From positions 1-10,832 of the forward strand of contig JAFRLD010000045.1 of the NCBI GenBank assembly GCA_017431395.1: 10,832 nucleotides of DNA, read 5' to 3'. Below, piece by piece: positions 1 to 6,222 of the stretch. The position numbers and the translations under genes were made by a program. Each line of letters begins with the position of its first letter. Positions within the stretch are counted from its first letter, which is position 1. The DNA is from Bacillota bacterium (GTDB lineage: Bacteria; Bacillota; Clostridia; Peptostreptococcales; Anaerovoracaceae). The notes below the pieces were generated by a model. It was not told the DNA's origin, ran no database searches, and saw only the letters and a list, made by a program, of their open reading frames with translations.

Positions 1-227
1 CCGGCGAAGCTGATCCCTTCGATCTGGGCGAGATCGATCCCTTCGGTCAGTTCCTTCAGGCCGGAGACCGTCTGGTCATACCGGTCTTGCGGGTCCTGCT
101 CCGACCACCCGGGCTGCGGGAAGTGGAGCGGGTAAGAGCGGGAGACGATGCGGACCGCCGCACCGCGCTCATCCATCAGCAAAAGCTTGACAGCTGAGGT
201 CCCTAAATCAATTCCGATAAAAAACAT
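1..227 (-). CDS. xylB: Xylulokinase (FGGY carbohydrate kinase), N-terminal part only
   Basis: The gene starts at an ATG (227-225) behind a strong GGAGGT site (240-235) and runs off the left edge, so only about 75 residues are visible. The N-terminus shows the FGGY phosphate-1 loop, IGIDLGTSAVK (residues 4-14, with the conserved Asp7), then the FPQPGWSEQDP segment (about 36-46) that is typical of bacterial xylulokinases, and a GISFAG stretch at the edge. Members of this family phosphorylate D-xylulose with ATP to D-xylulose 5-phosphate in the cytoplasm and feed the pentose phosphate pathway. It is the third gene of a leftward operon, 16 bp after the epimerase gene. With a D-lyxose isomerase in the same operon, D-xylulose made from D-lyxose is the natural substrate. 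The substrate-binding and C-terminal domains are outside the window, so another ketose (such as D-ribulose or L-xylulose) cannot be excluded. Confidence 0.88.
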   Translation of the reverse strand, partial: MFFIGIDLGTSAVKLLLMDERGAAVRIVSRSYPLHFPQPGWSEQDPQDRYDQTVSGLKELTEGIDLAQIEGISFA

Positions 228-243
228 GTTTGCTACCTCCGTG

Positions 244-1116
244 TTATCTGAGTGTCATGGACCATCCTGTATGGTAGGTGCTGCCGGCGGCAAGACGGAT
301 CAGATCGCTTTTGCAGGCGAGATCCTCGATCACGTCCTGACGGGACGGCAGGGAGGACCAGGGTTCGATACAGATGTAGGGAGCATCCGTTTTCGGAGCA
401 TGCCAGAGGCCAAGATATGGGAGCCCTGGGTAATGCATAGTAACGGAATGCGTGCTCCCGTCTGCTTTCAAGGTGACGGTATCCGCGACGTTTTTCAGGA
501 CGATCGCGTCATCGTCAAACATTTCGTGATGCAGAGGGAGGACCATCCCGTGCTCCAGCGGGAAGTCCGTGTCGATGCCGCTCAGGAAACATGCGGGCGT
601 GTGACCGACCCGGCTCGGCAGATGCGGATGGGAAAACTCCAGATAGTGATCCTCAAAGGACAGATCCTCTTCGAGGGGGACCTTGAATCCCGGGTGTCCT
701 CCGATGCCGAAGTACATGGTGCCTTCAGACCGGTTCTGTACATCATAGGAAACATGCAGTGTGTTCCCGTTGATCTCATAGGTGACCGAAAGGTCAAAGT
801 GGAACGGGTACACGGAGAGTGTCTCTTCGCTGTCCCTGAGGCCGAACACGATACGGCCTTCCTCCGATGCGCAGACGGAGAAGGCAGAATCTTTCGCGAA
901 CCCGTGGATATCCATAGGATATTCCTTCTGATCCAGCGTATATTTGCCCTCCGTGAAACGGCCCACGTAGGGGAACAGCAGCAGGGATTGATCCGACCAG
1001 TAAGCCGGATCCCCCTGCCAGAGATATTCCCTGTCCTGCCAGCATACAGAGGTCAGCTGCGCCCCTACATCGTCGATGCAGACAGCAAGACCATCCTTTT
1101 CTATGCGGTAGTTCAT
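244..1116 (-). CDS. Aldose 1-epimerase family protein (LacX/YeaD-like mutarotase)
   Basis: A 290-residue cytoplasmic protein of the galactose mutarotase-like fold, with no signal peptide. Visible family landmarks are GRF around residue 52-54, HGFA with candidate catalytic His71, GGHPGF with His141, and CIEPW with the candidate catalytic base Glu251. Spacing and length fit the LacX/YeaD branch rather than the longer GalM enzymes. Mutarotases interconvert alpha and beta anomers of aldoses, so this one probably supplies the isomerase or the transporter with the correct anomer. Its ATG overlaps the stop codon of the isomerase gene as ATGA (1116-1113), and its GGAGG site (1128-1124) lies inside the end of that gene, so translation is probably coupled. 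The sugar preference cannot be read from the sequence. Some members of this fold act on hexose 6-phosphates instead. Confidence 0.85.
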   Translation of the reverse strand: MNYRIEKDGLAVCIDDVGAQLTSVCWQDREYLWQGDPAYWSDQSLLLFPYVGRFTEGKYTLDQKEYPMDIHGFAKDSAFSVCASEEGRIVFGLRDSEETLSVYPFHFDLSVTYEINGNTLHVSYDVQNRSEGTMYFGIGGHPGFKVPLEEDLSFEDHYLEFSHPHLPSRVGHTPACFLSGIDTDFPLEHGMVLPLHHEMFDDDAIVLKNVADTVTLKADGSTHSVTMHYPGLPYLGLWHAPKTDAPYICIEPWSSLPSRQDVIEDLACKSDLIRLAAGSTYHTGWSMTLR

Positions 1117-1799
1117 TCTTTCGCCTCCGGATACTCGGTGCAGAGCAGGCGGTAGGCGGGGACATCTTCCTCGACTTCCGGGAAACGCCCGATCGGCTCG
1201 TAGAAATAGTTGTCCGTGTTGTCGTCATTGCACATGGAAACTTCGCCGAGAAGGACCGCGCCGGTGCCCGGTTCGACATTGAAGTCATGATATACGAACT
1301 GCTCGATCGTGATGCTTTCGCCCGGTGTCAGGCGTACGGCAGTCCCGGCGGGAACCGTGTAGGTGCGGCCGTCGCTCTTGATGGTGACATCCGTATCCGC
1401 CAGGGTCTCTCCTTCGCCGCGGTTGTATACGGTGATCAGGATATTGCCACCGCCGCGGTTGATGATGTCTTCCATCTTATATGCATGGTAGTGCATCGGG
1501 GCATACTGGCCGTCCCGGACCATCAGGAGTTTCTCTGCGTATGGCTTCGGGTACTTGTCCTTCATCTGCTGGTTTCCGTTGCGGATGGTGATGAGGGAAA
1601 AACCAGTCTTTGCGAAATCATTGAGCCCGTAATCGGTGATGTCCCAGCCGAGCATGTTCTCGCGGATCTCATCGTATTCATGGCTCTTGGTTTCCCATTC
1701 CTCCGGGGTCCAGTTACAGAACGGAGGGATCTCGAATCCGTGCTGGCGGATCAGTTCCTCCATCTCCCGGATCGCTTCATTGACCTCTGAACGTTTCAT
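1113..1799 (-). CDS. D-lyxose isomerase (cupin-type D-lyxose ketol-isomerase)
   Basis: A 228-residue cupin protein of the D-lyxose isomerase family (EC 5.3.1.15; Bacillus YdaE and the E. coli O157 enzyme). The N-terminus MKRSEVNEAI, the NMLGWDITDYG segment (48-58), PMHYHAYKMED (101-111), the NRGGGN turn (114-119), NDDNTDN (191-197) and EPIGRFPE (201-208) all match my memory of the family. The metal ligands fall at His103, His105, Glu110 and His171, the numbering I recall for the E. coli enzyme, so the Mn-binding site looks intact. The family interconverts D-lyxose and D-xylulose, and often D-mannose and D-fructose. It is the first gene of the leftward operon: AAAGGAG (1816-1810) precedes the ATG, and a near-consensus promoter lies at 1871-1843. 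The downstream epimerase and xylulokinase fit a D-lyxose to D-xylulose 5-phosphate route. D-mannose remains an alternative natural substrate. Confidence 0.92.
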   Translation of the reverse strand: MKRSEVNEAIREMEELIRQHGFEIPPFCNWTPEEWETKSHEYDEIRENMLGWDITDYGLNDFAKTGFSLITIRNGNQQMKDKYPKPYAEKLLMVRDGQYAPMHYHAYKMEDIINRGGGNILITVYNRGEGETLADTDVTIKSDGRTYTVPAGTAVRLTPGESITIEQFVYHDFNVEPGTGAVLLGEVSMCNDDNTDNYFYEPIGRFPEVEEDVPAYRLLCTEYPEAKE

Positions 1800-1842
1800 A
1801 ATAGTATTTCTCCTTTGCTATTTTTTGCTTACAATCATAATA

Positions 1843-1871
1843 ATCATATTCAAAAAGAGCAAAGTAGTCAA
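1843..1871 (-). promoter_or_regulatory. Sigma-A promoter of the lyxose isomerase operon
   Basis: On the minus strand, TTGACT (1871-1866) and TATGAT (1848-1843) are separated by exactly 17 bp. Each box differs from the consensus at one position. Transcription would begin near 1836, leaving a leader of about 36 nt before the ATG at 1799. No other good -35/-10 pair was seen for this operon. Confidence 0.75.
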
Positions 1872-1901
1872 TCGGTGCAGGGGTATCGGCACAAAAAATT
1901 G

Positions 1902-1935
1902 AACATATTATCTGAATGATCACAAAACATATTAT
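1902..1935. promoter_or_regulatory. Pair of 10-bp direct repeats in the divergent promoter region, possible activator site
   Basis: AACATATTAT occurs twice, at 1902-1911 and 1926-1935, 24 bp apart from start to start, with TGATCA (1917-1922) between them. The downstream copy ends about 11 bp before the -35 box of the rightward promoter. The pair lies 30 bp or more upstream of the -35 box of the leftward promoter. Direct repeats placed just upstream of -35 fit an AraC-type activator, which is a common regulator of CUT1 sugar operons. No regulator gene is in the window, so this is inference from position, and the repeats are AT-rich. Confidence 0.4.
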
Positions 1936-1944
1936 TGAAATAAT
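1931..1944. repeat. Short AT-rich inverted repeat beside the rightward -35 box
   Basis: ATTATT (1931-1936) and AATAAT (1939-1944) are exact inverted copies around a GA centre. The repeat overlaps the second direct repeat and ends one base before the -35 box. It could be part of a regulator site, but the low complexity of this stretch makes chance quite possible. Confidence 0.25.
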
Positions 1945-1945
1945 C

Positions 1946-1974
1946 TTGCAGTTTGCCATAGAATCAAATATAAT
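1946..1974 (+). promoter_or_regulatory. Sigma-A promoter of the ABC transporter/aldolase operon
   Basis: TTGCAG (1946-1951) and a perfect TATAAT (1969-1974) are separated by exactly 17 bp. The start point would be near 1981, giving a leader of about 69 nt before the ATG at 2050. This leader contains the inverted repeat at 2001-2022. Confidence 0.78.
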
Positions 1975-2000
1975 AATTAAGACTTATCAAATCCGGACAT

Positions 2001-2022
2001 GCATACATGCATAAGTGTATGC
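2001..2022 (+). promoter_or_regulatory. Leader inverted repeat, operator or mRNA stem-loop
   Basis: GCATACA (2001-2007) and TGTATGC (2016-2022) are exact inverted copies with an 8-nt spacer. They begin about 20 nt after the predicted transcription start and end 16 nt before the AAGGAGG site. The left arm lies in a tandem ATGCAT-AC-ATGCAT (1999-2012). The position just downstream of the promoter fits a repressor operator, for example for a LacI- or GntR-family protein. In RNA it would form a small hairpin that could affect mRNA stability. The sequence does not resemble a CcpA cre site. Confidence 0.45.
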
Positions 2023-2049
2023 GGTCAAACGTAATTAAGGAGGAATAGT

Positions 2050-3336
2050 ATGAAGTTGAAGACAATTCTAAGACTGTGCCTGATGGCTGGCATCATGGCC
2101 ATTATGGCTGTTGCTTTGGCAGGCTGCGGCGGTGGCAGCTCCGATTCTGGAGAAGGCGAAGAAGCAGCTGCTGACAATTCAGGCACAACACTGAAGTTCC
2201 AGCAGTGGTGGGGCGCAGAGCTTCCTGAAGGCTATCTTGATGAGATCGTAGCTAACTTCGAAGCTGAGAGCGGCATCAAAGTCGAGCTCCTGACAGCTCC
2301 TTGGGCTGACACCAAGACAGCTATCACCGCGGGCGCTGCCAACAACACCATCGCAGACATCGTCAGCGTTGACGGCGCATGGCTTGCAGAGTTTGTTGAC
2401 ATGGGTATCCTGACCGACATTGAGGCAGCCGGCGTTGACACGAGCATCGTCGGCGACTACTGGAAGGTTGATGGCACAGGATATGTTGTTCCGGTCAACA
2501 ACTTCGCATATCCAATGTACTGCAACATGGATATCCTGGAAGAAGCAGGCGTTGATGCTATCCCGACCACATGGTCCGAGCTGCTCGACGCATGCGAGAA
2601 GATCAAGGCTGCTGGCAAGCAGGCATTCGCTCTGAACCTGGGCACCACCAATGCGAATGGTATCCAGAACGTTTATGGCGGCACAGGCTGGGCTTCCGGC
2701 ATCACCCTGAAGAATGAAGATGGCGCGTATGAAGTAGCGGATAACGAAGGCCAGATGGAACTGGCTGAGTTCTTCAAGGAAATGTATGACAAGGGTTACC
2801 TGTATGAAGGTATGGCAACTCTGGAAGAAGCAGAGATGACCAGTAACTTCGCAGCAGGTAACTGCGCATTCACCATTGCTTCCGCAGCTACCATGAGCCA
2901 GTTCACCGATGTAAACTTCGAGACAGCTCTCATCCCGTCCAAGGATGGTTATGATGGCGAGCACGGCATCTGCTATGCAAGCTGGGCTGTAGGTATCTCA
3001 GAAGCTTGCGAGAACAAGGAAGCTGCTGCACAGTTCATTAACTATCTGCTGAGCGGAGCTGACGGCGACGTCTCTGCGGGACTCGCAGCTACGATGTCCG
3101 CATTCCCGAACAGCACGGTTGCGAACCCGGACTACAGCGAAGCTCCGGAGCAGTTCCAGTCCTTCTATGAGCTGTACAAAGAGAACTATGTAATCAACGA
3201 GTACATCGGACTGCCGAACGCATCTGACGTTATGACCAACATGACGAACGATCTCGTTAAGTATCTGGAAGGCGAAATCGAAGCTACCGAGATGCTGACC
3301 AATTGGCAGGGTTATCTTGACGAAGCTGGAAAATAA
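2050..3336 (+). CDS. Sugar ABC transporter substrate-binding lipoprotein (CUT1 family)
   Basis: A 428-residue family 1 extracellular solute-binding protein. The N-terminus has a Lys-containing n-region, a hydrophobic stretch (about 10-24) and a lipobox, LAGC, with the acylated Cys at residue 26. A flexible Gly/Ser/Glu-rich linker follows (about 27-45) and then the binding domain, starting near LKFQQWWGAE. This is the Gram-positive arrangement, with the protein anchored by lipid outside the membrane. It would capture a sugar or short oligosaccharide and deliver it to the two permeases downstream. AAGGAGG (2037-2043) gives a strong translation start. Codon choice is biased (GCA/GCT, GGC, AAG), which suggests high expression. 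A long stem-loop after the stop codon may stabilise its message. The substrate cannot be read from the sequence. The neighbouring lyxose isomerase, kinases and aldolases suggest a pentose, ketose or hexose derivative. Confidence 0.93.
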   Translation: MKLKTILRLCLMAGIMAIMAVALAGCGGGSSDSGEGEEAAADNSGTTLKFQQWWGAELPEGYLDEIVANFEAESGIKVELLTAPWADTKTAITAGAANNTIADIVSVDGAWLAEFVDMGILTDIEAAGVDTSIVGDYWKVDGTGYVVPVNNFAYPMYCNMDILEEAGVDAIPTTWSELLDACEKIKAAGKQAFALNLGTTNANGIQNVYGGTGWASGITLKNEDGAYEVADNEGQMELAEFFKEMYDKGYLYEGMATLEEAEMTSNFAAGNCAFTIASAATMSQFTDVNFETALIPSKDGYDGEHGICYASWAVGISEACENKEAAAQFINYLLSGADGDVSAGLAATMSAFPNSTVANPDYSEAPEQFQSFYELYKENYVINEYIGLPNASDVMTNMTNDLVKYLEGEIEATEMLTNWQGYLDEAGK

Positions 3337-3360
3337 GAGACAGTAAAAACATCTTTATAA

Positions 3361-3396
3361 CAGGAAATGGAGTCATCTGCTTGACTCCATTTCCTG
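3361..3396 (+). promoter_or_regulatory. Intercistronic stem-loop after the binding-protein gene
   Basis: CAGGAAATGGAGTCA (3361-3375) pairs perfectly with 3382-3396, giving a 15-bp stem with a 6-nt TCTGCT loop. It starts 24 nt after the stop codon. No U-tract follows, so it is not a standard intrinsic terminator. The likely role is to block 3' exonucleases and stabilise the binding-protein message, so that much more binding protein than permease is made, as is known for binding-protein operons. Partial termination is an alternative. Confidence 0.75.
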
Positions 3397-3410
3397 CATC
3401 TACTTGCAAG

Positions 3411-3416
3411 GGAGGG
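3411..3416 (+). promoter_or_regulatory. Ribosome binding site selecting a TTG start
   Basis: GGAGGG (3411-3416) lies 4 nt before the TTG at 3421. No in-frame ATG is available near this site. The first in-frame ATG, at 3484, would remove most of the first membrane segment. The Shine-Dalgarno sequence therefore supports the TTG start. Confidence 0.7.
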
Positions 3417-3420
3417 TGTT

Positions 3421-4305
3421 TTGAATCAGTTGCTAGGTAAAAGAACGGCACCATATCGGTACTTGGCGCCGACACTGATCTTAATGATCATTTTCCTGGT
3501 TATCCCGATCTTTAACGTCGTCAGGTACTCTTTCGTAGACAAGGCCATTGTACGTGATGACCCTGAATTCGTGGGTCTGGATAACTACCGCACGCTCGTG
3601 GCGGACGATTCGTTCTGGAATGCGACCGGGAATACCGTCATCTTCGTAATCGTCAGCGTCGTAGCGCATCTGGTGATCGGCATGTGCTTCGCCATGCTGC
3701 TCAACTCGAATTATTTCAAGACGAGAACGAAAACCGTTGCTCGTGTATTTTACATCCTGCCATGGGTGTTCACAGCTTCCGTTGTAGCGATCCTGTGGAA
3801 ACTCATGTTGCAGCCATCTGGTATCGTTAACTATCTGCTTTCCGTGCTTCCGCAGATATCACAAAGCACGGAGTGGCTCAGTAACAGAGAAGTAGCTCTG
3901 GCGGTCATATGCTTTATCAACATCTGGTGTGGATACCCGTTCTATATGATCAGTATCCTGGCCGGACTTCAGGGCATATCCGAAGATCTGTATGAGAGTG
4001 CAGCTATCGAGGGAGCTACACCGATAAAGAGCTTTATCCACATCACGATCCCGCAGCTCCAGCCGATCCTGATCAGTATCGCTATGCTGGACTTCATCTG
4101 GACGCTCCAATCCTTCAACGTCGTCTGGATGTTGACCGGAGGTGGTCCTGTCGAATCGACGGAGATGTTGAGTATCTACATCTACAAACTGGCGTTCCAG
4201 AAGGTCGACTACAGTATGGCGTCGACGGCGGCTACGTTGCTGCTCATCGTATGCGTATTCATAGCTATCTTCTATGTACGTCAGCAAAAGAAAGTGAGGG
4301 ATTAG
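3421..4305 (+). CDS. Sugar ABC transporter permease, MalF/UgpA type
   Basis: A 294-residue integral membrane protein of the CUT1 permease family. About six hydrophobic segments are visible, at roughly residues 15-36, 71-95, 109-129, 157-182, 214-236 and 266-287. The cytoplasmic EAA loop is clear as YESAAIEGATPIKSFIHITIP (191-211), with the conserved Ala-Ala, Gly198 and the closing Ile-Pro; it docks onto the ATPase. A GGGPVEST segment (240-247) follows, as is usual for this half. It starts at TTG (see the ribosome binding site entry), and its stop codon lies 1 bp before the partner permease ATG. It should form a heterodimer with the next gene product and receive sugar from the upstream lipoprotein. 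No ATPase gene is present in the operon. Confidence 0.93.
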   Translation: MNQLLGKRTAPYRYLAPTLILMIIFLVIPIFNVVRYSFVDKAIVRDDPEFVGLDNYRTLVADDSFWNATGNTVIFVIVSVVAHLVIGMCFAMLLNSNYFKTRTKTVARVFYILPWVFTASVVAILWKLMLQPSGIVNYLLSVLPQISQSTEWLSNREVALAVICFINIWCGYPFYMISILAGLQGISEDLYESAAIEGATPIKSFIHITIPQLQPILISIAMLDFIWTLQSFNVVWMLTGGGPVESTEMLSIYIYKLAFQKVDYSMASTAATLLLIVCVFIAIFYVRQQKKVRD

Positions 4306-4306
4306 C

Positions 4307-5149
4307 ATGGGCATGGTAGGAAGGAATAAATTCTCTACGAAGATCATAGCTTCCATCCTTCTGGTGCTTGGCGCGATTTTCGCGGCATTCCCGATCTTAT
4401 GGATGGTATGCTCTTCGTTAAAGGCAAACTCGGCGATCTTCGCATGGCCGCCGAAATTCATTGATGAAACGGCAAGCCTCAACTCCTATTTCGCAGTATT
4501 GTCGGATTCTGTGAAGCTCCGCTTCTTCCTCAACTCGTATATCGTTGCGGGCGCGGTCGTAGTCGTAACGCTGTTCGTTGGTATCCTCGCGGCATACGCG
4601 TTCAGCCGGTTCGATTTCCCGGGGAAGGGGATCTTCAATTCTCTGATCATCAGTGTACAGGCGATCCCGCCGATCGTACTGCTCATCCCATACATGGGCA
4701 TGATCGTAGCTATGGGCCTGTTCAATACATACTGGGCTCTGATCCTGACCTATCTGGTCACGACACTGCCATACTGTATCTTGATGATGACCGGGTATTT
4801 CAATACACTATCGAAAGAACTGGATGAGGCAGTCATGATCGACGGCGGATCCCGCTGGAAAGCGTTGTGGTCGGTACTCGTGCCGATCTCGATCCCCGGC
4901 ATGGTATCCGTCGGAATGTACACCTTCATGCAGGCATGGAACGAGTACCTGTTCGCTCTGGCGTTGACACAGACGACAGAGATGAGAACGGTCCCGATCG
5001 GAATCAACCTGCTGATGGGACAGCATGCTTATGACTGGAGCCAGATGATGGCAATGAGTGTATTGGGTTCCATCCCGGTACTGATCCTGTTTATCTTCTT
5101 CCAGAAGTACTTCATCGCAGGCATGTCCTCCGGTGGCGTCAAGGGTTAA
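4307..5149 (+). CDS. Sugar ABC transporter permease, MalG/UgpE type
   Basis: A 280-residue membrane protein and the second CUT1 permease. Hydrophobic segments are visible at roughly residues 12-36, 78-100, 110-136, 141-162, 194-215 and 248-272. The EAA loop is LDEAVMIDGGSRWKALW (172-188), followed by the conserved VPISIPG (192-198) and WNEYLFAL (211-218), which are hallmarks of the MalG half. The C-terminus FIAGMSSGGVKG matches the usual ending of this family, so the gene looks complete. Only one base separates it from the upstream permease stop, and its ribosome binding site (around 4296-4300) lies inside that gene, so translation is probably coupled. Catabolic genes follow after a stem-loop and a palindrome. 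As with its partner, it needs an ATPase encoded elsewhere. Confidence 0.93.
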   Translation: MGMVGRNKFSTKIIASILLVLGAIFAAFPILWMVCSSLKANSAIFAWPPKFIDETASLNSYFAVLSDSVKLRFFLNSYIVAGAVVVVTLFVGILAAYAFSRFDFPGKGIFNSLIISVQAIPPIVLLIPYMGMIVAMGLFNTYWALILTYLVTTLPYCILMMTGYFNTLSKELDEAVMIDGGSRWKALWSVLVPISIPGMVSVGMYTFMQAWNEYLFALALTQTTEMRTVPIGINLLMGQHAYDWSQMMAMSVLGSIPVLILFIFFQKYFIAGMSSGGVKG

Positions 5150-5196
5150 GACTGGAAAGAACCACTCGTTATTGCCAAAGAATCAGAATTGCATTT

Positions 5197-5224
5197 TCTC
5201 GATCGCCTGAACGGGCGATCGAGA
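5197..5224 (+). terminator. Stem-loop between transport and catabolic genes, possible attenuator
   Basis: TCTCGATCGCC (5197-5207) pairs perfectly with 5214-5224, an 11-bp stem with a 6-nt TGAACG loop. It is followed by a short U-rich stretch, TTATTT (5225-5230). This fits a weak intrinsic terminator or attenuator that would lower expression of the aldolase and kinase genes relative to the transporter. The U-tract is broken and short, so full termination is unlikely. I saw no good promoter between here and 5271 to restart transcription. Confidence 0.55.
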
Positions 5225-5226
5225 TT

Positions 5227-5243
5227 ATTTGCTCAGAGCAAAT
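5227..5243. promoter_or_regulatory. Perfect 17-bp palindrome upstream of the first aldolase gene
   Basis: ATTTGCTC-A-GAGCAAAT is an exact palindrome with 8-bp arms around a single central base. It starts 2 nt after the preceding stem-loop and ends 9 nt before the AAAGGAG site of the aldolase gene. It could be a regulator operator inside the operon, or a second short RNA hairpin. A one-base loop is too tight to fold as written, so the DNA-binding reading or a frayed hairpin is more natural. One half-site, GAGCAAA, also occurs at 1857-1863, but not as a palindrome. Confidence 0.45.
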
Positions 5244-5270
5244 CAGACAAATAAAGGAGAAGAATAGATT

Positions 5271-6125
5271 ATGTTGATGAACATGAAAGAACTGCTTGCG
5301 GTTGCCAACGAGAACTACTTCGCGGTACCGGCGTTCAATATCAGTGACTACAATATGTTCAACGGGATCATGGAAGCTTCCGAGGAGAAGAATTCTCCGG
5401 TGATCATCGCGATCCATCCCGATGAGCTCAGCCACATCGAACCGGAAATGGTGCAGGGCATTCGGGCCCGGATCCACAAATCCCCGGTACCGGCAGTCAT
5501 CCATCTGGATCACGGCGGCTCCTTCGAGCAGGTCATCGCAGCGATCCAGGCTGGCTTCACCTCCGTCATGATCGATGCATCCACCGCTCCTTATGAGGAT
5601 AATGTGGCGACCTGTCAGAAGGTCTGTGAGGCGGCGCATGCGGTGAATGTCTCCGTTGAGGGAGAACTCGGCACGATCGGAAACATCGATTCCGCAGAAG
5701 GCGGAGCTGATATCCTGTACACGGATCCGATGCAGGCAAAGGACTTCGTGGAGAGAACCGGCATCGACTGCCTGGCCATCGCGATCGGTACAAGCCACGG
5801 CATCTATCCGAAGGATATGAAGCCGGAGCTTCGCATCGATGTACTCGATGAGATCAAGAAGGTCGTCAGCGCACCACTGGTGCTGCACGGCGGATCCTCC
5901 AACAAGGATTCTGAGATCGCGAAATCCGTAGAGCATGGAGTGAACAAGATCAACATCTCCAGCGACATCAAGGCGGCATACTACAAGAAGATGCGTGAGG
6001 TCCTCGCAGATGAGGGCCTGCGTGAACCGAACCAGATCCAGCCACCGTGTCTGGAAGCGATGAAGGAAGTCGCCTTCCAGAAGATCGAGCTGTTCAAGGC
6101 AGATGGGAAAGCAGATCTGTATTAA
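5271..6125 (+). CDS. Class II ketose-bisphosphate aldolase (GatY/KbaY/FbaA-like)
   Basis: A 284-residue zinc-dependent class II aldolase, matching the usual length of tagatose- and fructose-bisphosphate aldolases of the short type. Visible sites are HLDHGG (78-83; Asp80 catalytic, His81 zinc), VEGELG (129-134; Glu132), GTSHGIY (173-179; His176 zinc), LHGGSS (205-210; His206 zinc) and the phosphate loop NKINISSDIK (225-234). It would cleave a ketose 1,6-bisphosphate (or ketose 1-phosphate) to dihydroxyacetone phosphate and an aldehyde. The ATG at 5271 is the closest in-frame start to AAAGGAG (5253-5259); later ATGs at 5277 and 5283 are worse placed. The next gene encodes a sugar kinase, so kinase and aldolase may act in sequence. 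The sugar stereochemistry (fructose, tagatose or another ketose) cannot be decided from these motifs. Confidence 0.92.
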   Translation: MLMNMKELLAVANENYFAVPAFNISDYNMFNGIMEASEEKNSPVIIAIHPDELSHIEPEMVQGIRARIHKSPVPAVIHLDHGGSFEQVIAAIQAGFTSVMIDASTAPYEDNVATCQKVCEAAHAVNVSVEGELGTIGNIDSAEGGADILYTDPMQAKDFVERTGIDCLAIAIGTSHGIYPKDMKPELRIDVLDEIKKVVSAPLVLHGGSSNKDSEIAKSVEHGVNKINISSDIKAAYYKKMREVLADEGLREPNQIQPPCLEAMKEVAFQKIELFKADGKADLY

Positions 6126-6173
6126 GCCTTGATCGTCAAAGGATCAACACGAGAAGAGACAATGCAGAGTATG

Positions 6174-6199
6174 CGGCGCCGGGTCCTCGCCCGGCGCCG
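6174..6199 (+). promoter_or_regulatory. GC-rich intercistronic stem-loop before the kinase gene
   Basis: CGGCGCCGGG (6174-6183) pairs perfectly with 6190-6199, a 10-bp all-GC stem with a 6-nt TCCTCG loop. No U-tract follows, so it is not a standard terminator. It begins 48 nt after the aldolase stop codon and ends 23 nt before the kinase ATG. It probably acts as an RNA stability or processing element, or reduces read-through or ribosome traffic into the kinase gene. Confidence 0.65.
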
Positions 6200-6222
6200 T
6201 TCATGAGAATACGGAAAAAACG

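Noticed and set aside
148..1155. A long plus-strand frame opposite the epimerase and xylulokinase genes
   Set aside because: It lies antisense to genes with clear family motifs and shows no recognisable domain or ribosome binding site. It is a shadow of GC-biased coding sequence.
1857..1863. GAGCAAA between the -35 and -10 of the leftward promoter, matching one arm of the palindrome at 5227-5243
   Set aside because: Only a 7-bp half-site matches and the other arm is absent. About one such match is expected by chance in a window of this size.
1777..1959. A 60-codon minus-strand frame with a hydrophobic start covering the divergent promoter region
   Set aside because: It has no ribosome binding site, overlaps both promoters and the start of the lyxose isomerase gene, and has AT-driven residue content. 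It is probably a chance frame.
1800..2049. Riboswitch or CcpA cre site in the divergent region
   Set aside because: The leaders are only about 36 and 69 nt long and contain no recognisable riboswitch core, and no sequence close to the cre consensus was seen by eye.
3361..3396. Intrinsic terminator after the binding-protein gene
   Set aside because: The stem is strong but no U-tract follows, and two permease genes of the same transporter lie directly downstream. It is annotated as a stability element instead.
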